Shown here one piece after another: positions 1 to 6,483 of a stretch of DNA of 7,198 nt; position 1 is the first letter of the stretch, and each line of letters starts with the position of its first letter. The notes beneath the pieces are model-generated. The model was given only the letters and a program-made list of their open reading frames with translations. It ran no database searches and was not told the origin of the DNA. Source of the DNA: Chromobacteriaceae bacterium (GTDB lineage: Bacteria > Pseudomonadota > Gammaproteobacteria > Burkholderiales > Aquaspirillaceae); NCBI GenBank assembly GCA_030151505.1, contig JASLDQ010000337.1:1-7198 (forward strand). Direction: 5' to 3'. The translations under genes were made by a program, and so were the position numbers.

Positions 1-2
1 GC

Positions 3-578
3 CACGTGGGCCTGCAGGCCCGCCTGATGAGCCAGGCGCTGCGCAAGCTGACCGGCAACATCAAGCGCACCAACACGCTGGTGATCTTCATCAACCAGAT
101 TCGCATGAAGATCGGCGTGATGTTCGGCAGCCCGGAAACCACCACTGGCGGCAACGCGCTCAAGTTCTACGCCTCGGTGCGCCTGGACATCCGCCGCATC
201 GGCGGGATCAAGAAGGGCGACGAGGTCATCGGCAACGAAACCCGCGTCAAGGTCGTCAAGAACAAGGTCAGCCCGCCGTTCAAGCAGGCGCAGTTCGACA
301 TCCTCTACGGCGAAGGCATCTCGCGCGAAGGCGAAATCATCGAGATGGGCGTGGAGAAGAAGTACATCGACAAGTCCGGCGCGTGGTATGCCTACAACGG
401 CCAGAAGATCGGCCAGGGCAAGGACAATGTCCGTGAATGGCTGAAGGAAAACCCGGCCGTCGCACAGGAAATCGAGCAACGAATCCGTGCCGCCGTCGGC
501 GTGGGTGGCGGCGCCACCTTCCAGCCGAGCGACGAAGAAAAGGTCGAAGCCTCGCTGTCGGAAGACAACGACGCCTGA
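3..578 (+). CDS. recA: Recombinase RecA, 3' part (5' end outside window)
   Basis: RecA is the ATP-dependent strand-exchange recombinase and the co-protease that triggers LexA cleavage in the SOS response. The window opens inside the gene; the first full codon (His) corresponds to about residue 163 of E. coli RecA, so about 191 residues remain. Visible landmarks are [16 protein letters not shown], the [19 protein letters not shown] strand, the DNA-binding loop L2 region around [20 protein letters not shown], and the C-terminal domain ([16 protein letters not shown], then [14 protein letters not shown]). The tail has a Gly-rich linker (VGVGGGATF) and ends in an acidic stretch, as is usual for proteobacterial RecA, where the acidic tail restrains DNA binding. 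The Walker A and B motifs and the promoter with any LexA box lie upstream of the window. The gene is followed by an intrinsic terminator and then recX in the same direction. Identification is certain. Confidence 0.98.
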   Translation, partial: HVGLQARLMSQALRKLTGNIKRTNTLVIFINQIRMKIGVMFGSPETTTGGNALKFYASVRLDIRRIGGIKKGDEVIGNETRVKVVKNKVSPPFKQAQFDILYGEGISREGEIIEMGVEKKYIDKSGAWYAYNGQKIGQGKDNVREWLKENPAVAQEIEQRIRAAVGVGGGATFQPSDEEKVEASLSEDNDA

Positions 579-600
579 TTCGGCCCGATCCGGCAACCAA

Positions 601-638
601 GGCACAGCAACGACGGTTGCCTGTGCCTTTTTCTTTTT
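601..638 (+). terminator. Intrinsic terminator after recA
   Basis: The inverted repeat GGCACAG (601-607) / CTGTGCC (621-627) is extended inward by CAAC/GTTG around a GACG loop, with one bulged C. It is followed directly by TTTTTCTTTTT (628-638). It begins 22 bases after the recA stop. This is a textbook rho-independent terminator, so recX downstream would be reached by partial read-through or by its own promoter. Confidence 0.93.
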
Positions 639-718
639 GGCATGGCCGCAAACCCTGCAACGGCGTCAATCCGATTGATGCACCGCCGGCCAGCCACGCT
701 TAACCACGACGAAAAACC

Positions 719-1165
719 ATGGCAGACATCCCGCTCGAATCCCGCGCCCTCGCCTTTCTGGCGCGCCGCGAACACACCCGGGCCGAACTGAAAAAAAAGC
801 TAGCACCGCACGCCGACAGCGAAGAGGAACTGGAACAGCTGCTGGACCGGCTGGCAGAACGCCACTGGCAGTCGGACAGCCGCTTTGCCGAGCAGTGGAT
901 CAACCTGAAGTCTGCCCGCCACGGTGCTGCGCGGCTGAAACACGACCTGCGCCAGCACGGCGTGGACGCGGAGACGATCAGCGAAGCACTGGAAGAGCTG
1001 AAAGACAGCGAAACCGCGCGCTGCCATGCGTTGTGGTTGAAGAAATTCGGAACGCTGCCGGAAACCCCGCAGGAAAAGGCCAGGCAGATCCGTTTTCTGG
1101 CCAGCCGGGGATTCGCGCTGAACGTGATCCAGAAGGCGATGCGGGAGGTGGATTGGGAGGAGTGA
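719..1165 (+). CDS. recX: Regulatory protein RecX
   Basis: RecX binds RecA filaments, blocks their extension and inhibits recombinase and co-protease activity. The 148-residue length is normal for the family. The sequence is almost wholly helical and shows the family's repeated three-helix pattern: ALAFLARREHTRAELKKKL near the N-terminus (about residues 9-27), a middle repeat with RFAEQWINLKSARHGAARLKHDL, and a final repeat ending in ARQIRFLASRGFALNVIQKAM. The ATG at 719 is chosen because the conserved first helix begins eight residues later; there is no good Shine-Dalgarno sequence before it (only a weak GACGAAAAA). The gene lies 140 bp behind recA on the same strand, beyond the recA terminator. 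That is the usual recA-recX arrangement, in which RecX is kept well below RecA. It converges on scpA. Confidence 0.96.
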   Translation: MADIPLESRALAFLARREHTRAELKKKLAPHADSEEELEQLLDRLAERHWQSDSRFAEQWINLKSARHGAARLKHDLRQHGVDAETISEALEELKDSETARCHALWLKKFGTLPETPQEKARQIRFLASRGFALNVIQKAMREVDWEE

Positions 1166-1491
1166 AGGAAGGATGCCGGTGGCTGCCGCGCTGGAATCCA
1201 CGATAGAGAACAGGGCGGCCTCGTCCGGCCTCACTCTCGCTCCCTAATGCGTCAGCAATCAAGGAGAACGCAATACGGAAAGGATGTTTGCCCCAAACGG
1301 TGGCGGACCGCCTTGCCGATGCCCGCAGCCCGGACTTGACCGGAATGGCTAGTCACCCAAGAAGCGTCGCACGATGCAGGATGCGATGAGCGGCGCGGTT
1401 GTCCCGGAACGCCTCGTCCTCGCGACATCGGCGACATATCCGGGGCCCGTCTCGCCCAGCCCGTCCCCCGGGCACAGGCCCGGTGGCACGG
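1166..1491. other. Intergenic gap between convergent recX and scpA, no gene recognised
   Basis: This 326-base gap separates two genes that end facing each other. I see no terminator with a T-tract for either gene. The hairpin CCGGGC (1468-1473) ACAG GCCCGG (1478-1483), just beyond the scpA stop, lacks one. A 30-codon open frame at 1247-1339 (ATG to TGA) has no ribosome binding site. An AAGGAG at 1261-1266 has no start codon at usable distance. Reading frames in both directions are short and interrupted, with no recognised domain. It may hold decayed sequence, a dispersed repeat or simply spacer; nothing in it lets me choose. Confidence 0.5.
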
Positions 1492-2286
1492 TCACACCAG
1501 ATTGATCCGCACATAGATCGGCCGGTACGGTTCGTCCTGGCTGATCAGCACCATGCCCTCCTTCGCCAGTTCCAGCACGGCGATGAAGTTGACCACCAGA
1601 TGCGGCACGCCCAGCTCGGGCACGAACAGCTCGGCGAATTCGACGAACTGGCGCCCCTGCAGCACGCGCAGGATGGCGCTCATCTGCTCGCGCACCGACA
1701 GCTCATCCTGCTGCACCTGGTGGTGCTTGTTGTGTTTGGCGCGCGCCAGTATCCCCATCCACGCCTGGCGCAGGTCGGCCACCTCCACTTCGGGCAGGCG
1801 CTTCTCGGCGCTCTGCTCCACCAGGATCGCCAGCCAGGCGAAGTCGCGCTCGGCCTGCGGCAGGCGGTCGAGTTCCAGCGCGGCGAGCTTCATCTGCTCG
1901 TATTCCAGCAGCCGGCGCACGAGTTCGGCGCGCGGGTCTTCCACCTCGTCCTCCAGCTCGGCCGGCGGCTTGGGCAGCAGCATGCGCGACTTGATCTCGA
2001 TCAGCAGCGCGGCCATCAGCAGATATTCAGCGGCGAGTTCCAGCCGCTGGTTCTGCATGGTGCCGATGTAATCCATGTACTGCACGGTGATGCGCGCCAT
2101 CGGAATGTCGCGCACGTCGAGATTCTGCTTGCGGATGAGGTAGAGCAGCAGGTCGAGCGGACCTTCGAAGCTTTCCAGAAAGACCCTCAGCGCGTCCGGC
2201 GGAATGAACAGGTCCTGCGGCAGGTCGTGGACCGGCTCGCCGAAGACATGGGCAAGGACGGGGGGCGGCGGGGCAAGGTCGCTCAT
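1492..2286 (-). CDS. scpA: Segregation and condensation protein A (ScpA)
   Basis: ScpA is the kleisin subunit of the SMC-ScpAB condensin. It bridges the SMC head domains and recruits ScpB during chromosome compaction and segregation. With the ATG at 2286 the product is 264 residues. The N-terminal helical domain carries the family hallmark FEGPLDLLLYLIRKQNLDVR (about residues 40-59), followed by DIPMARI. A mid-section, YLLMAALLIEIKSRMLLP, precedes an acidic linker, and the C-terminal winged-helix region ends VELAKEGM-like (seen as LELAKEGMVLISQ) then YRPIYVRINLV. A TTG twelve bases upstream (2298) could also start the frame, adding MPTP; neither start has a clear Shine-Dalgarno. I prefer the ATG because related proteins as I recall them begin near MSD. 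scpB is not in the window. The gene lies behind the trpS terminator, so it probably has its own promoter within about 2299-2348. Confidence 0.95.
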   Translation of the reverse strand: MSDLAPPPPVLAHVFGEPVHDLPQDLFIPPDALRVFLESFEGPLDLLLYLIRKQNLDVRDIPMARITVQYMDYIGTMQNQRLELAAEYLLMAALLIEIKSRMLLPKPPAELEDEVEDPRAELVRRLLEYEQMKLAALELDRLPQAERDFAWLAILVEQSAEKRLPEVEVADLRQAWMGILARAKHNKHHQVQQDELSVREQMSAILRVLQGRQFVEFAELFVPELGVPHLVVNFIAVLELAKEGMVLISQDEPYRPIYVRINLV

Positions 2287-2348
2287 GGGTGTCGGCAATC
2301 AGGGACAAGAGGACGAATCGTCAGGCGGGCAACGATAGCGCAAAGCGG

Positions 2349-2388
2349 AAAAAGCCGCGAGGGCACGACATGCGGCCCTTGCGGCTTT
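2349..2388 (-). terminator. Intrinsic terminator after trpS
   Basis: Read on the minus strand, AAAGCCGC ... GCGGCTTT forms an 8-bp stem (plus-strand arms 2351-2358 and 2381-2388). An inner AGGG/CCCT extension surrounds a loop, and the outer arm runs into TTTTT (A-run 2349-2353 on the plus strand). It lies about 40 bases past the trpS stop and about 60 bases before the scpA start, so it ends the rnm-yciO-protease-trpS transcript. The A-T flanks on both sides make it potentially bidirectional, although no plus-strand gene reads into it. Confidence 0.88.
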
Positions 2389-2429
2389 CGGCGGGTCGAC
2401 ACGGGCCACCGATGGCGCCCGCGACGGGG

Positions 2430-3632
2430 TCAGTTGTAACCCAGCCCCATGGCTTCGCGCACGTCGCGCATGGTTTCCTGCGCCAGCTTGCGCGCGCGCT
2501 CGCAACCGTCGGCGACGATGTTCTTCACCAGAGTCGGGTCGTCCAGATACTTCTGGGCGCGTTCGAACATCGGCTTCTGTTCGGCCAGTACGCCGTCGAT
2601 GACCGGCTGCTTGCACTCCAGACAGCCGATGCCGGCCGAACGACAGCCCTGCTGCACCCATTCGTGGGTCTTGGCGTCGGTGTAGACCTGATGCAGCTTC
2701 CATACCGGGCACTTGTCCGGATCGCCCGGGTCGGTTCGGCGCACGCGGGCCGGGTCGGTCGGCATCGAGCGGATCTTCTTGTTGACCGAGTCGGGTTCCT
2801 CGCGCAGGAAGATGCCGTTGCCATAGCTCTTGGACATCTTCTGGCCGTCCAGCCCCGGCATGCGGCTGGCTTCGGTCAGCAGTGCCTGCGGCTCGACCAG
2901 GATCACCTTGCCCTTGTTTTCCAGATAGCCGAACAGGCGCTCGCGGTCGCCGTGGCTGAGGTTCTGGGTGTCGGCCAGCATGGCGCGGGCGCTTTCCAGC
3001 GCCTCGTCGTCGCCGTCCTGCAGGTAGCGGGTGCGCAGGTCTTCGTAGAGCTTGCCCTTCTTCGGCCCCATCTTCTTGACCGCGGCCTCGGCCTTTTCCT
3101 GGAAGCCCGGCTCGCGGCCGTACATGTGGTTGAAACGGCGCGCGACTTCGCGGCAGATCTCGATGTGCGGAATCTGGTCCTCGCCCACCGGCACGAAGGT
3201 GCCACGGTAGATCAGGATGTCGGCCGCCATCATCAGCGGATAGCCGAGGAAGCCGTAGGTGCCGAGGTCCTTGTGCGCCAGCTTTTCGATCTGGTCCTTG
3301 TAGGTCGGCACGCGCTCGAGCCACGACAGCGGCGTGATCATCGACAGCAGCAGGTGCAGCTCGGCGTGCTCGGGCACGCGGCTTTGCAGGAAGATCGTCG
3401 CGTTGGCCGGATCGACGCCGGCGGCCAGCCAGTCGATCACCATGTCCCACGTGCTCTTGGCGATGATGCTCGGGTCGTCGTAGCTGGTGGTCAGCGCATG
3501 CCAGTCGGCGACGAAGAACAGGCATTCGTACTGGCTTTGCAGCTTCACCCAGTTTTTGAGCGCGCCGTGATAGTGGCCAAGGTGCAGGCTGCCGGTCGGG
3601 CGCATGCCGGAGAGAACGCGATCGGGATACAT
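2430..3632 (-). CDS. trpS: Tryptophan--tRNA ligase, long form with a four-cysteine cluster
   Basis: TrpRS charges tRNA(Trp) with tryptophan in the cytoplasm (class I, Rossmann fold). The 400-residue product has the HIGH-type signature HLGH at residues 17-20 and KMSKS at 265-269 (GLDGQKMSKSYGNGIF). It is longer than the roughly 330-residue E. coli enzyme because of a charged, Lys-rich insert at about 178-258 (for example KKMGPKKGKLYEDL) before KMSKS. After KMSKS, cysteines 308, 330, 337 and 340 form C-x21-C-x6-C-x2-C. As I recall, Thermotoga maritima TrpRS binds a [4Fe-4S] cluster with C-x22-C-x6-C-x2-C in its anticodon-binding region, so a cluster here is a reasonable inference. The ATG at 3632 directly precedes the conserved DRVLSGMRPTG; no Shine-Dalgarno is evident. 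It follows the metalloprotease gene by 22 bases and ends the operon at a strong terminator. Confidence 0.97.
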   Translation of the reverse strand: MYPDRVLSGMRPTGSLHLGHYHGALKNWVKLQSQYECLFFVADWHALTTSYDDPSIIAKSTWDMVIDWLAAGVDPANATIFLQSRVPEHAELHLLLSMITPLSWLERVPTYKDQIEKLAHKDLGTYGFLGYPLMMAADILIYRGTFVPVGEDQIPHIEICREVARRFNHMYGREPGFQEKAEAAVKKMGPKKGKLYEDLRTRYLQDGDDEALESARAMLADTQNLSHGDRERLFGYLENKGKVILVEPQALLTEASRMPGLDGQKMSKSYGNGIFLREEPDSVNKKIRSMPTDPARVRRTDPGDPDKCPVWKLHQVYTDAKTHEWVQQGCRSAGIGCLECKQPVIDGVLAEQKPMFERAQKYLDDPTLVKNIVADGCERARKLAQETMRDVREAMGLGYN

Positions 3633-3654
3633 GGTTTTGTGTTTTCGCAGTGGG

Positions 3655-4287
3655 TTAGACGATAAGGCTCAGGAGACTATACATCAGGCTGGTGAACGGT
3701 CGCATGATGACCGAAAGCAGGCCGGTGGCGAGCAGGCCCAGCAGGATCCACATGCCATAGGGCTCGAGGCGCGCGACCTGATAGGCCTGGCGGTAGGGCA
3801 GGATGCTGACGAGAATGCGGCCGCCGTCCAGCGGGGGGATCGGCAGCAGGTTGAGCACCATCAACACGACGTTGATCATCACGCCGGCCTGCGCCATCAG
3901 CATCAGTGGCTCGGAGAAGTAGCCGCCGGTGGAGGTCGCCAGCTTGAACAGCAGCGCCCAGATGATCGCCATGACGAAGTTGGCCGCCGGCCCGGCCGCC
4001 GCCACCCAGCGCGAATCGCGCTTGGGATTGCGCAGGTTGGAGAAGTTGACCGGCACCGGCTTGGCCCAGCCGAAGATGAAACCGCCCAGCGCCACGGCCA
4101 GCAGCGGCACCAGCACGGTGCCGATCGGGTCGATGTGCTTGAACGGGTTGAGTGTCATCCGCCCCATCATGAAGGCGGTGTTGTCGCCGTAGTGCCGGGC
4201 GGCATAGGCGTGGGCGGCTTCGTGCACGGTGATGGCGAACAGCACCGGCAGGGCGTAGATGGCGATGGTCTGGATCAGGTTGTCCAT
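3655..4287 (-). CDS. Small site-2 (M50 family) intramembrane zinc metalloprotease
   Basis: This 210-residue, strongly hydrophobic protein belongs to the minimal S2P-like M50 group (no PDZ domain), which cleaves or is presumed to cleave membrane-embedded substrates. The zinc-binding HEAAH is at residues 22-26 inside the first membrane segment. The third ligand is Asp154 in NLLPIPPLDGGR (146-157), the canonical second S2P motif. About five membrane segments are predicted by eye, near 7-30, 53-72, 97-117, 127-148 and 181-197. The conserved loops LNPFKHIDPIGT and WAKPVPVN match the family. It is not RseP, which is about 450 residues with two PDZ domains, and its substrate is unknown. It lies 27 bases after yciO and 22 before trpS, so it is cotranscribed with them; no strong ribosome binding site is visible. 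Confidence 0.93.
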   Translation of the reverse strand: MDNLIQTIAIYALPVLFAITVHEAAHAYAARHYGDNTAFMMGRMTLNPFKHIDPIGTVLVPLLAVALGGFIFGWAKPVPVNFSNLRNPKRDSRWVAAAGPAANFVMAIIWALLFKLATSTGGYFSEPLMLMAQAGVMINVVLMVLNLLPIPPLDGGRILVSILPYRQAYQVARLEPYGMWILLGLLATGLLSVIMRPFTSLMYSLLSLIV

Positions 4288-4314
4288 GGGGTCCGGGAAT
4301 AGTGGAAAAAGGCG

Positions 4315-4947
4315 TCAGGCCGGCTCGAAGCCGAAAGGTCTGACGTCGCCGGCGCCGGCGCGGATCAGCTGCGGTGCGCCGTCGGTCAGGTCGAGCACGG
4401 TGGTCGGCTCGACGCCGCAATAGCCGCCGTCGATGATGAGGTCCACCTGCGGGCCGATCACGTCGCGGATGTCGTAAGGATCGGTCGGCGGCGTGTCCTC
4501 GCCCGGCAGCATCAGGGTACAGGACAGCAGCGGCTCGCCCAACTCCTCCAGCAGTCCCAGCGCCACCGCGTTGTCCGGCACCCGCATGCCGATGGTGGCG
4601 CGCTTGGGGTGCAGGGTGCGGCGCGGCACTTCCTTGGTCGCCTGCAGGATGAAGGTGTAGGCCCCCGGCGTGACCGCTTTCAGCAGACGGTAGCTCGCGT
4701 TGTCGACCCGGGCGTAGGTGCCGAGCTCGGACAGGTTGTGGCACACCAGGGTGAAGTGATGGCGCAGATCGAGCTGGCGGATGGCGATGATGCGCTCCAT
4801 CGCGGCCTTGTCGGACAGGCGGCAGCCCAACGCATAGCAGGAGTCGGTCGGATAGACGATGACTCCGCCCTGCTGGATGATCTTGGCCGCTTCGCGCAAG
4901 AGGCGCGGCTGCGGATTGTCGGGATGGATGGTGAAGAACTGGGACAT
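4315..4947 (-). CDS. yciO: YciO protein (YrdC/Sua5 double-stranded-RNA-binding fold)
   Basis: The 210-residue product matches E. coli YciO nearly end to end: the N-terminus MSQFFTIHPDNPQ, then GGVIVYPTDSCYALGC (about 27-42), AMERIIAIRQL, HHFTLVCHNLSELGTYA, TKEVPRR, TIGMRVPDN and the C-terminal QVDLIIDGGY...PTTVLDLT. YrdC/Sua5 proteins such as TsaC make threonylcarbamoyl-AMP for the t6A tRNA modification. YciO is the paralogous branch: the K-x-R-P motif of TsaC reads R-Q-L-D here. Older genome annotation often calls such proteins threonylcarbamoyl-AMP synthase, but YciO's true role is unsettled and I do not assign it t6A synthesis. The gene follows rnm by 70 bases and precedes the metalloprotease by 27. 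The rnm/yciO neighbourhood also occurs near the trp operon of E. coli. Confidence 0.94.
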   Translation of the reverse strand: MSQFFTIHPDNPQPRLLREAAKIIQQGGVIVYPTDSCYALGCRLSDKAAMERIIAIRQLDLRHHFTLVCHNLSELGTYARVDNASYRLLKAVTPGAYTFILQATKEVPRRTLHPKRATIGMRVPDNAVALGLLEELGEPLLSCTLMLPGEDTPPTDPYDIRDVIGPQVDLIIDGGYCGVEPTTVLDLTDGAPQLIRAGAGDVRPFGFEPA

Positions 4948-5017
4948 GATGTTTTTGGAAGCTGGAAAGTGGATGGCAGACGGGTTGCCGTGGCTGGCGG
5001 GATGCAGCCGAACTGCC

Positions 5018-5866
5018 CTACATCGCCGCCTCCACTCCCAATCTAGACCACACCGGCTCGCAGCCTTCCGGCATCGGCAGGGTCAGCCCCACGTCGCGTC
5101 CGCCTTCGCCCGGCGCGTGGAAATCGCTGCCAGAGCTGGCGAGCAGGCCCTGTTCGCGCGCCAGGCGGGCGAACTGCGGAATCTCGCTGGCGGAATGGCT
5201 GCCGCTGACCACCTCGATGGCCGTGCCACCCGCGGCCCTGAATTCGCCGATCAGTTCGGACATCAGGAGCTTGCCGATCTTGTAGCGCCCCGGGTGTGCG
5301 ATCACCGCGATGCCGCCGGCCGCAACGATCCAGCCGACCGCGTCGGCCAGTTCCGCCCACTGGTGCGGCACATAACCGGGCTTGCCCGACACCAGATAGC
5401 GCTTGAACACCTGCTGCACATCCTTGGCGCGACCGGTCTCAACCAGATGGCGGGCGAAATGGGTGCGCCCGATCATCTCGGGGTTGCCGCAATGCGCCAT
5501 CGCGCCTTCGAAGGTTCCCTCGATGCCGACGTGCGCCAGCGACTCCGCCATCTTGCGCGCCCGCTCCACCCGGCCGTCGCGGATAGTCTGCAGTCCGGCG
5601 GCCAGCGCCGGGTGCTCCGGGTCGATCCCCAGGCCGACGATATGGATCGTGCGCTTGCGCCAGGTCACCGATACTTCCACGCCGTTAATCAGTGCCACGC
5701 CCTGCCCGGCAGCGGCCCGGCGGGCCTCGGCCAGACCGGCGGTGCAGTCATGGTCGGTCAGCGCCAGCGTCTTGCAGCCGCGCGCCGCCGCGCGCGCGAC
5801 CAGTTCGGCCGGCGGCAACGCGCCGTCGGAGGCGGTGGAATGACAATGGAGGTCCAGCGGATTCAT
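5018..5866 (-). CDS. rnm: PHP-domain 3',5'-nucleoside bisphosphatase / RNase AM (YciV, TrpH)
   Basis: This is a 282-residue PHP-family metal-dependent phosphoesterase. The E. coli homologue (YciV, RNase AM) is a 5'-3' exonuclease that finishes 5' ends of rRNAs, and a Chromobacterium homologue hydrolyses 3',5'-nucleoside bisphosphates such as pAp. Metal-binding motifs are in family order: DLHCHSTASDG (5-15, with His7 and His9), LTDHD (36-40), Glu64 in NGVEVS, His75 in TIHIVGLGID, then GRTHFARHLV, AVIAHPGRY and GSDFH near the C-terminus. KRYLVSGKPGYVPHQW is a strong YciV match. The start at 5866 is chosen because the catalytic motif begins four residues later; the in-frame extension to 5965 adds 33 unrelated residues. 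There is no Shine-Dalgarno and the predicted leader is short. It is the first gene of the rnm-yciO-protease-trpS run. Confidence 0.95.
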   Translation of the reverse strand: MNPLDLHCHSTASDGALPPAELVARAAARGCKTLALTDHDCTAGLAEARRAAAGQGVALINGVEVSVTWRKRTIHIVGLGIDPEHPALAAGLQTIRDGRVERARKMAESLAHVGIEGTFEGAMAHCGNPEMIGRTHFARHLVETGRAKDVQQVFKRYLVSGKPGYVPHQWAELADAVGWIVAAGGIAVIAHPGRYKIGKLLMSELIGEFRAAGGTAIEVVSGSHSASEIPQFARLAREQGLLASSGSDFHAPGEGGRDVGLTLPMPEGCEPVWSRLGVEAAM

Positions 5867-5893
5867 GGCAGGCAGAAGGCGGCGAAAGCACGA

Positions 5894-5923
5894 ATGGTAA
5901 CAGCCGCACGCGGCGGGGCGCAA
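5894..5923 (-). promoter_or_regulatory. Candidate promoter for the rnm-yciO-M50-trpS operon
   Basis: On the minus strand, a -35-like TTGCGC (plus 5918-5923) is followed after 18 bases by TGT-TACCAT, an extended -10-like element (plus 5894-5899). This places a start about 20 bases before the rnm ATG. The spacer contains an inverted repeat, GCCGC-AC-GCGGC. The -35 match is weak, so this is a candidate only. Confidence 0.35.
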
Positions 5924-6001
5924 AACGGGGACGGACAATCGCGGCGGCGGCCGACCGGCACTCAAAATGCAGGCAGCCCCAGCCCTTGCCCTGCCGATGG
6001 A

Positions 6002-6199
6002 CTACTGCCCCTGCTTCTGTCGCGCCAGCCATGCCGCGTGACGTTCGCGCCAGGCAGCGGTTTCCTCGGCATGGACGGTCCACACGCAGCGCTCGCAGCC
6101 GCTGTCGCAGCATTCGTTGTCGGCCGGCGGAATAGGCGCCTCGGGCTCGGGATCGAACACGTCGTCATCCAGCTCGCGGCTGACTTGCGCCTCAGCCAT
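6002..6199 (-). CDS. Small Cys-rich oxidoreductase-like domain protein
   Basis: This 65-residue acidic-to-basic protein shows the conserved core of the 'oxidoreductase-like' family (Pfam Oxidored-like): proline-rich PEPEAPIPP followed by NECCDSGCERCVW (28-40), with Cys30, Cys31, Cys35 and Cys38 and the following Trp, then a Trp/Arg-rich helix (AAWRERHAAWLARQ). Despite the name, no enzyme activity is known to me. The C-C-x3-C-x2-C spacing suggests metal binding or a redox role, which is inference. No signal peptide or membrane segment is present. The ATG at 6199 has a good Shine-Dalgarno (GAGG six bases upstream) inside the end of the S4 gene, and its first 8 bases overlap that gene (ATGGCTGA), a sign of translational coupling. 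It lies about 135 bases before rnm. Confidence 0.87.
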   Translation of the reverse strand: MAEAQVSRELDDDVFDPEPEAPIPPADNECCDSGCERCVWTVHAEETAAWRERHAAWLARQKQGQ

Positions 6200-6413
6200 G
6201 CGCCGCCTCGACCCGGATCGAAAAACCGTTGCCCGTCACCAGTTGCCCCGGGCGGATCTTGCAGGTCTTGCGCAGTTCAATCCGGCCGTCGACGCTGATC
6301 TCGCCGCTGGCCACCAGCATCTTGCCCGCGCCGCCGCTGTCGACCACGCCGCACACCTTCAATAAATCGCACAGGGCGATGTATTCGGACTCGAGTTTGA
6401 ACACTTCGTTCAT
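6192..6413 (-). CDS. ybcJ: YbcJ-type S4-domain RNA-binding protein
   Basis: This is a 73-residue protein made almost entirely of one S4 RNA-binding domain. The E. coli YbcJ counterpart is a small S4-like protein thought to bind RNA. The match is clear over IALCDLLKVCGVVDSGGAGK (about 11-30), then GEISVDGRIELRKTCKIRPGQLV and a closing beta strand SIRV. The conserved pattern (helix, then GxVxVDGxxExRK) is the usual S4 RNA-contact surface. The ATG at 6413 is preferred: AAGAAAG seven bases upstream is the best ribosome binding site, and the length agrees with YbcJ at about 70 residues. An in-frame ATG at 6479 would add 22 residues with no family match that run through the repeat pair described below. 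It is the first gene of a two-gene unit with the Cys-rich protein. Confidence 0.92.
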   Translation of the reverse strand: MNEVFKLESEYIALCDLLKVCGVVDSGGAGKMLVASGEISVDGRIELRKTCKIRPGQLVTGNGFSIRVEAAHG

Positions 6414-6436
6414 TTGCACACTTTCTTGGGACGCCC

Positions 6437-6454
6437 CTGTGAACCGCCTGTGGA
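6437..6454 (-). repeat. Paired CTGTGRA repeat, proximal copy (DnaA-box-like)
   Basis: CTGTGAA (6437-6443) and CTGTGGA (6448-6454) begin exactly 11 bases apart on the plus strand. The second belongs to TGTGGAAAA (6449-6457), whose complement TTTTCCACA is one mismatch from the DnaA box TTATNCACA. The pair falls in the predicted leader of the S4 gene, between the P2 promoter and the ATG. Confidence 0.55.
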
Positions 6455-6483
6455 AAACCGAGCTATCCGACTGATTCAACGTA

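Noticed and set aside
1468..1483. Hairpin past the scpA stop as a terminator
   Set aside because: It has a 6-bp GC stem but no T-tract on the minus strand.
1399..2439. 346-codon open frame on the plus strand over scpA
   Set aside because: It is antisense to scpA with His/Gln-rich composition and no recognised domain.
2299..3525. 408-codon minus-strand frame overlapping trpS
   Set aside because: It is an out-of-frame Arg/Ala/Pro-rich shadow of trpS.
2289..3665. 458-codon open frame on the plus strand
   Set aside because: It lies antisense to trpS, whose motifs are unmistakable. The translation is His/Gln/Arg-rich with no domain, typical of antisense frames in GC-rich genes.
3677..4744. 355-codon minus-strand frame across yciO and the protease
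   Set aside because: It is an out-of-frame shadow covering parts of two genes with strong family motifs, so a fusion is not supported.
4315..4947. Annotation as TsaC/Sua5 threonylcarbamoyl-AMP synthase
   Set aside because: The sequence follows the YciO branch end to end and the TsaC K-x-R-P motif is not kept.
5867..5965. 33-residue N-terminal extension of rnm
   Set aside because: The PHP metal motif starts four residues after the ATG at 5866. The extension matches nothing in the family and would overlap the candidate promoter.
4859..6298. 479-codon open frame on the plus strand
   Set aside because: It is antisense to rnm, the Cys-rich gene and part of yciO, all of which have clear family matches. 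Its composition is low-complexity and no start signal is evident.
6414..6479. 22-residue N-terminal extension of the S4 protein
   Set aside because: It exceeds the YbcJ length, has no family match and no better ribosome binding site, and crosses the repeat pair in the predicted leader.
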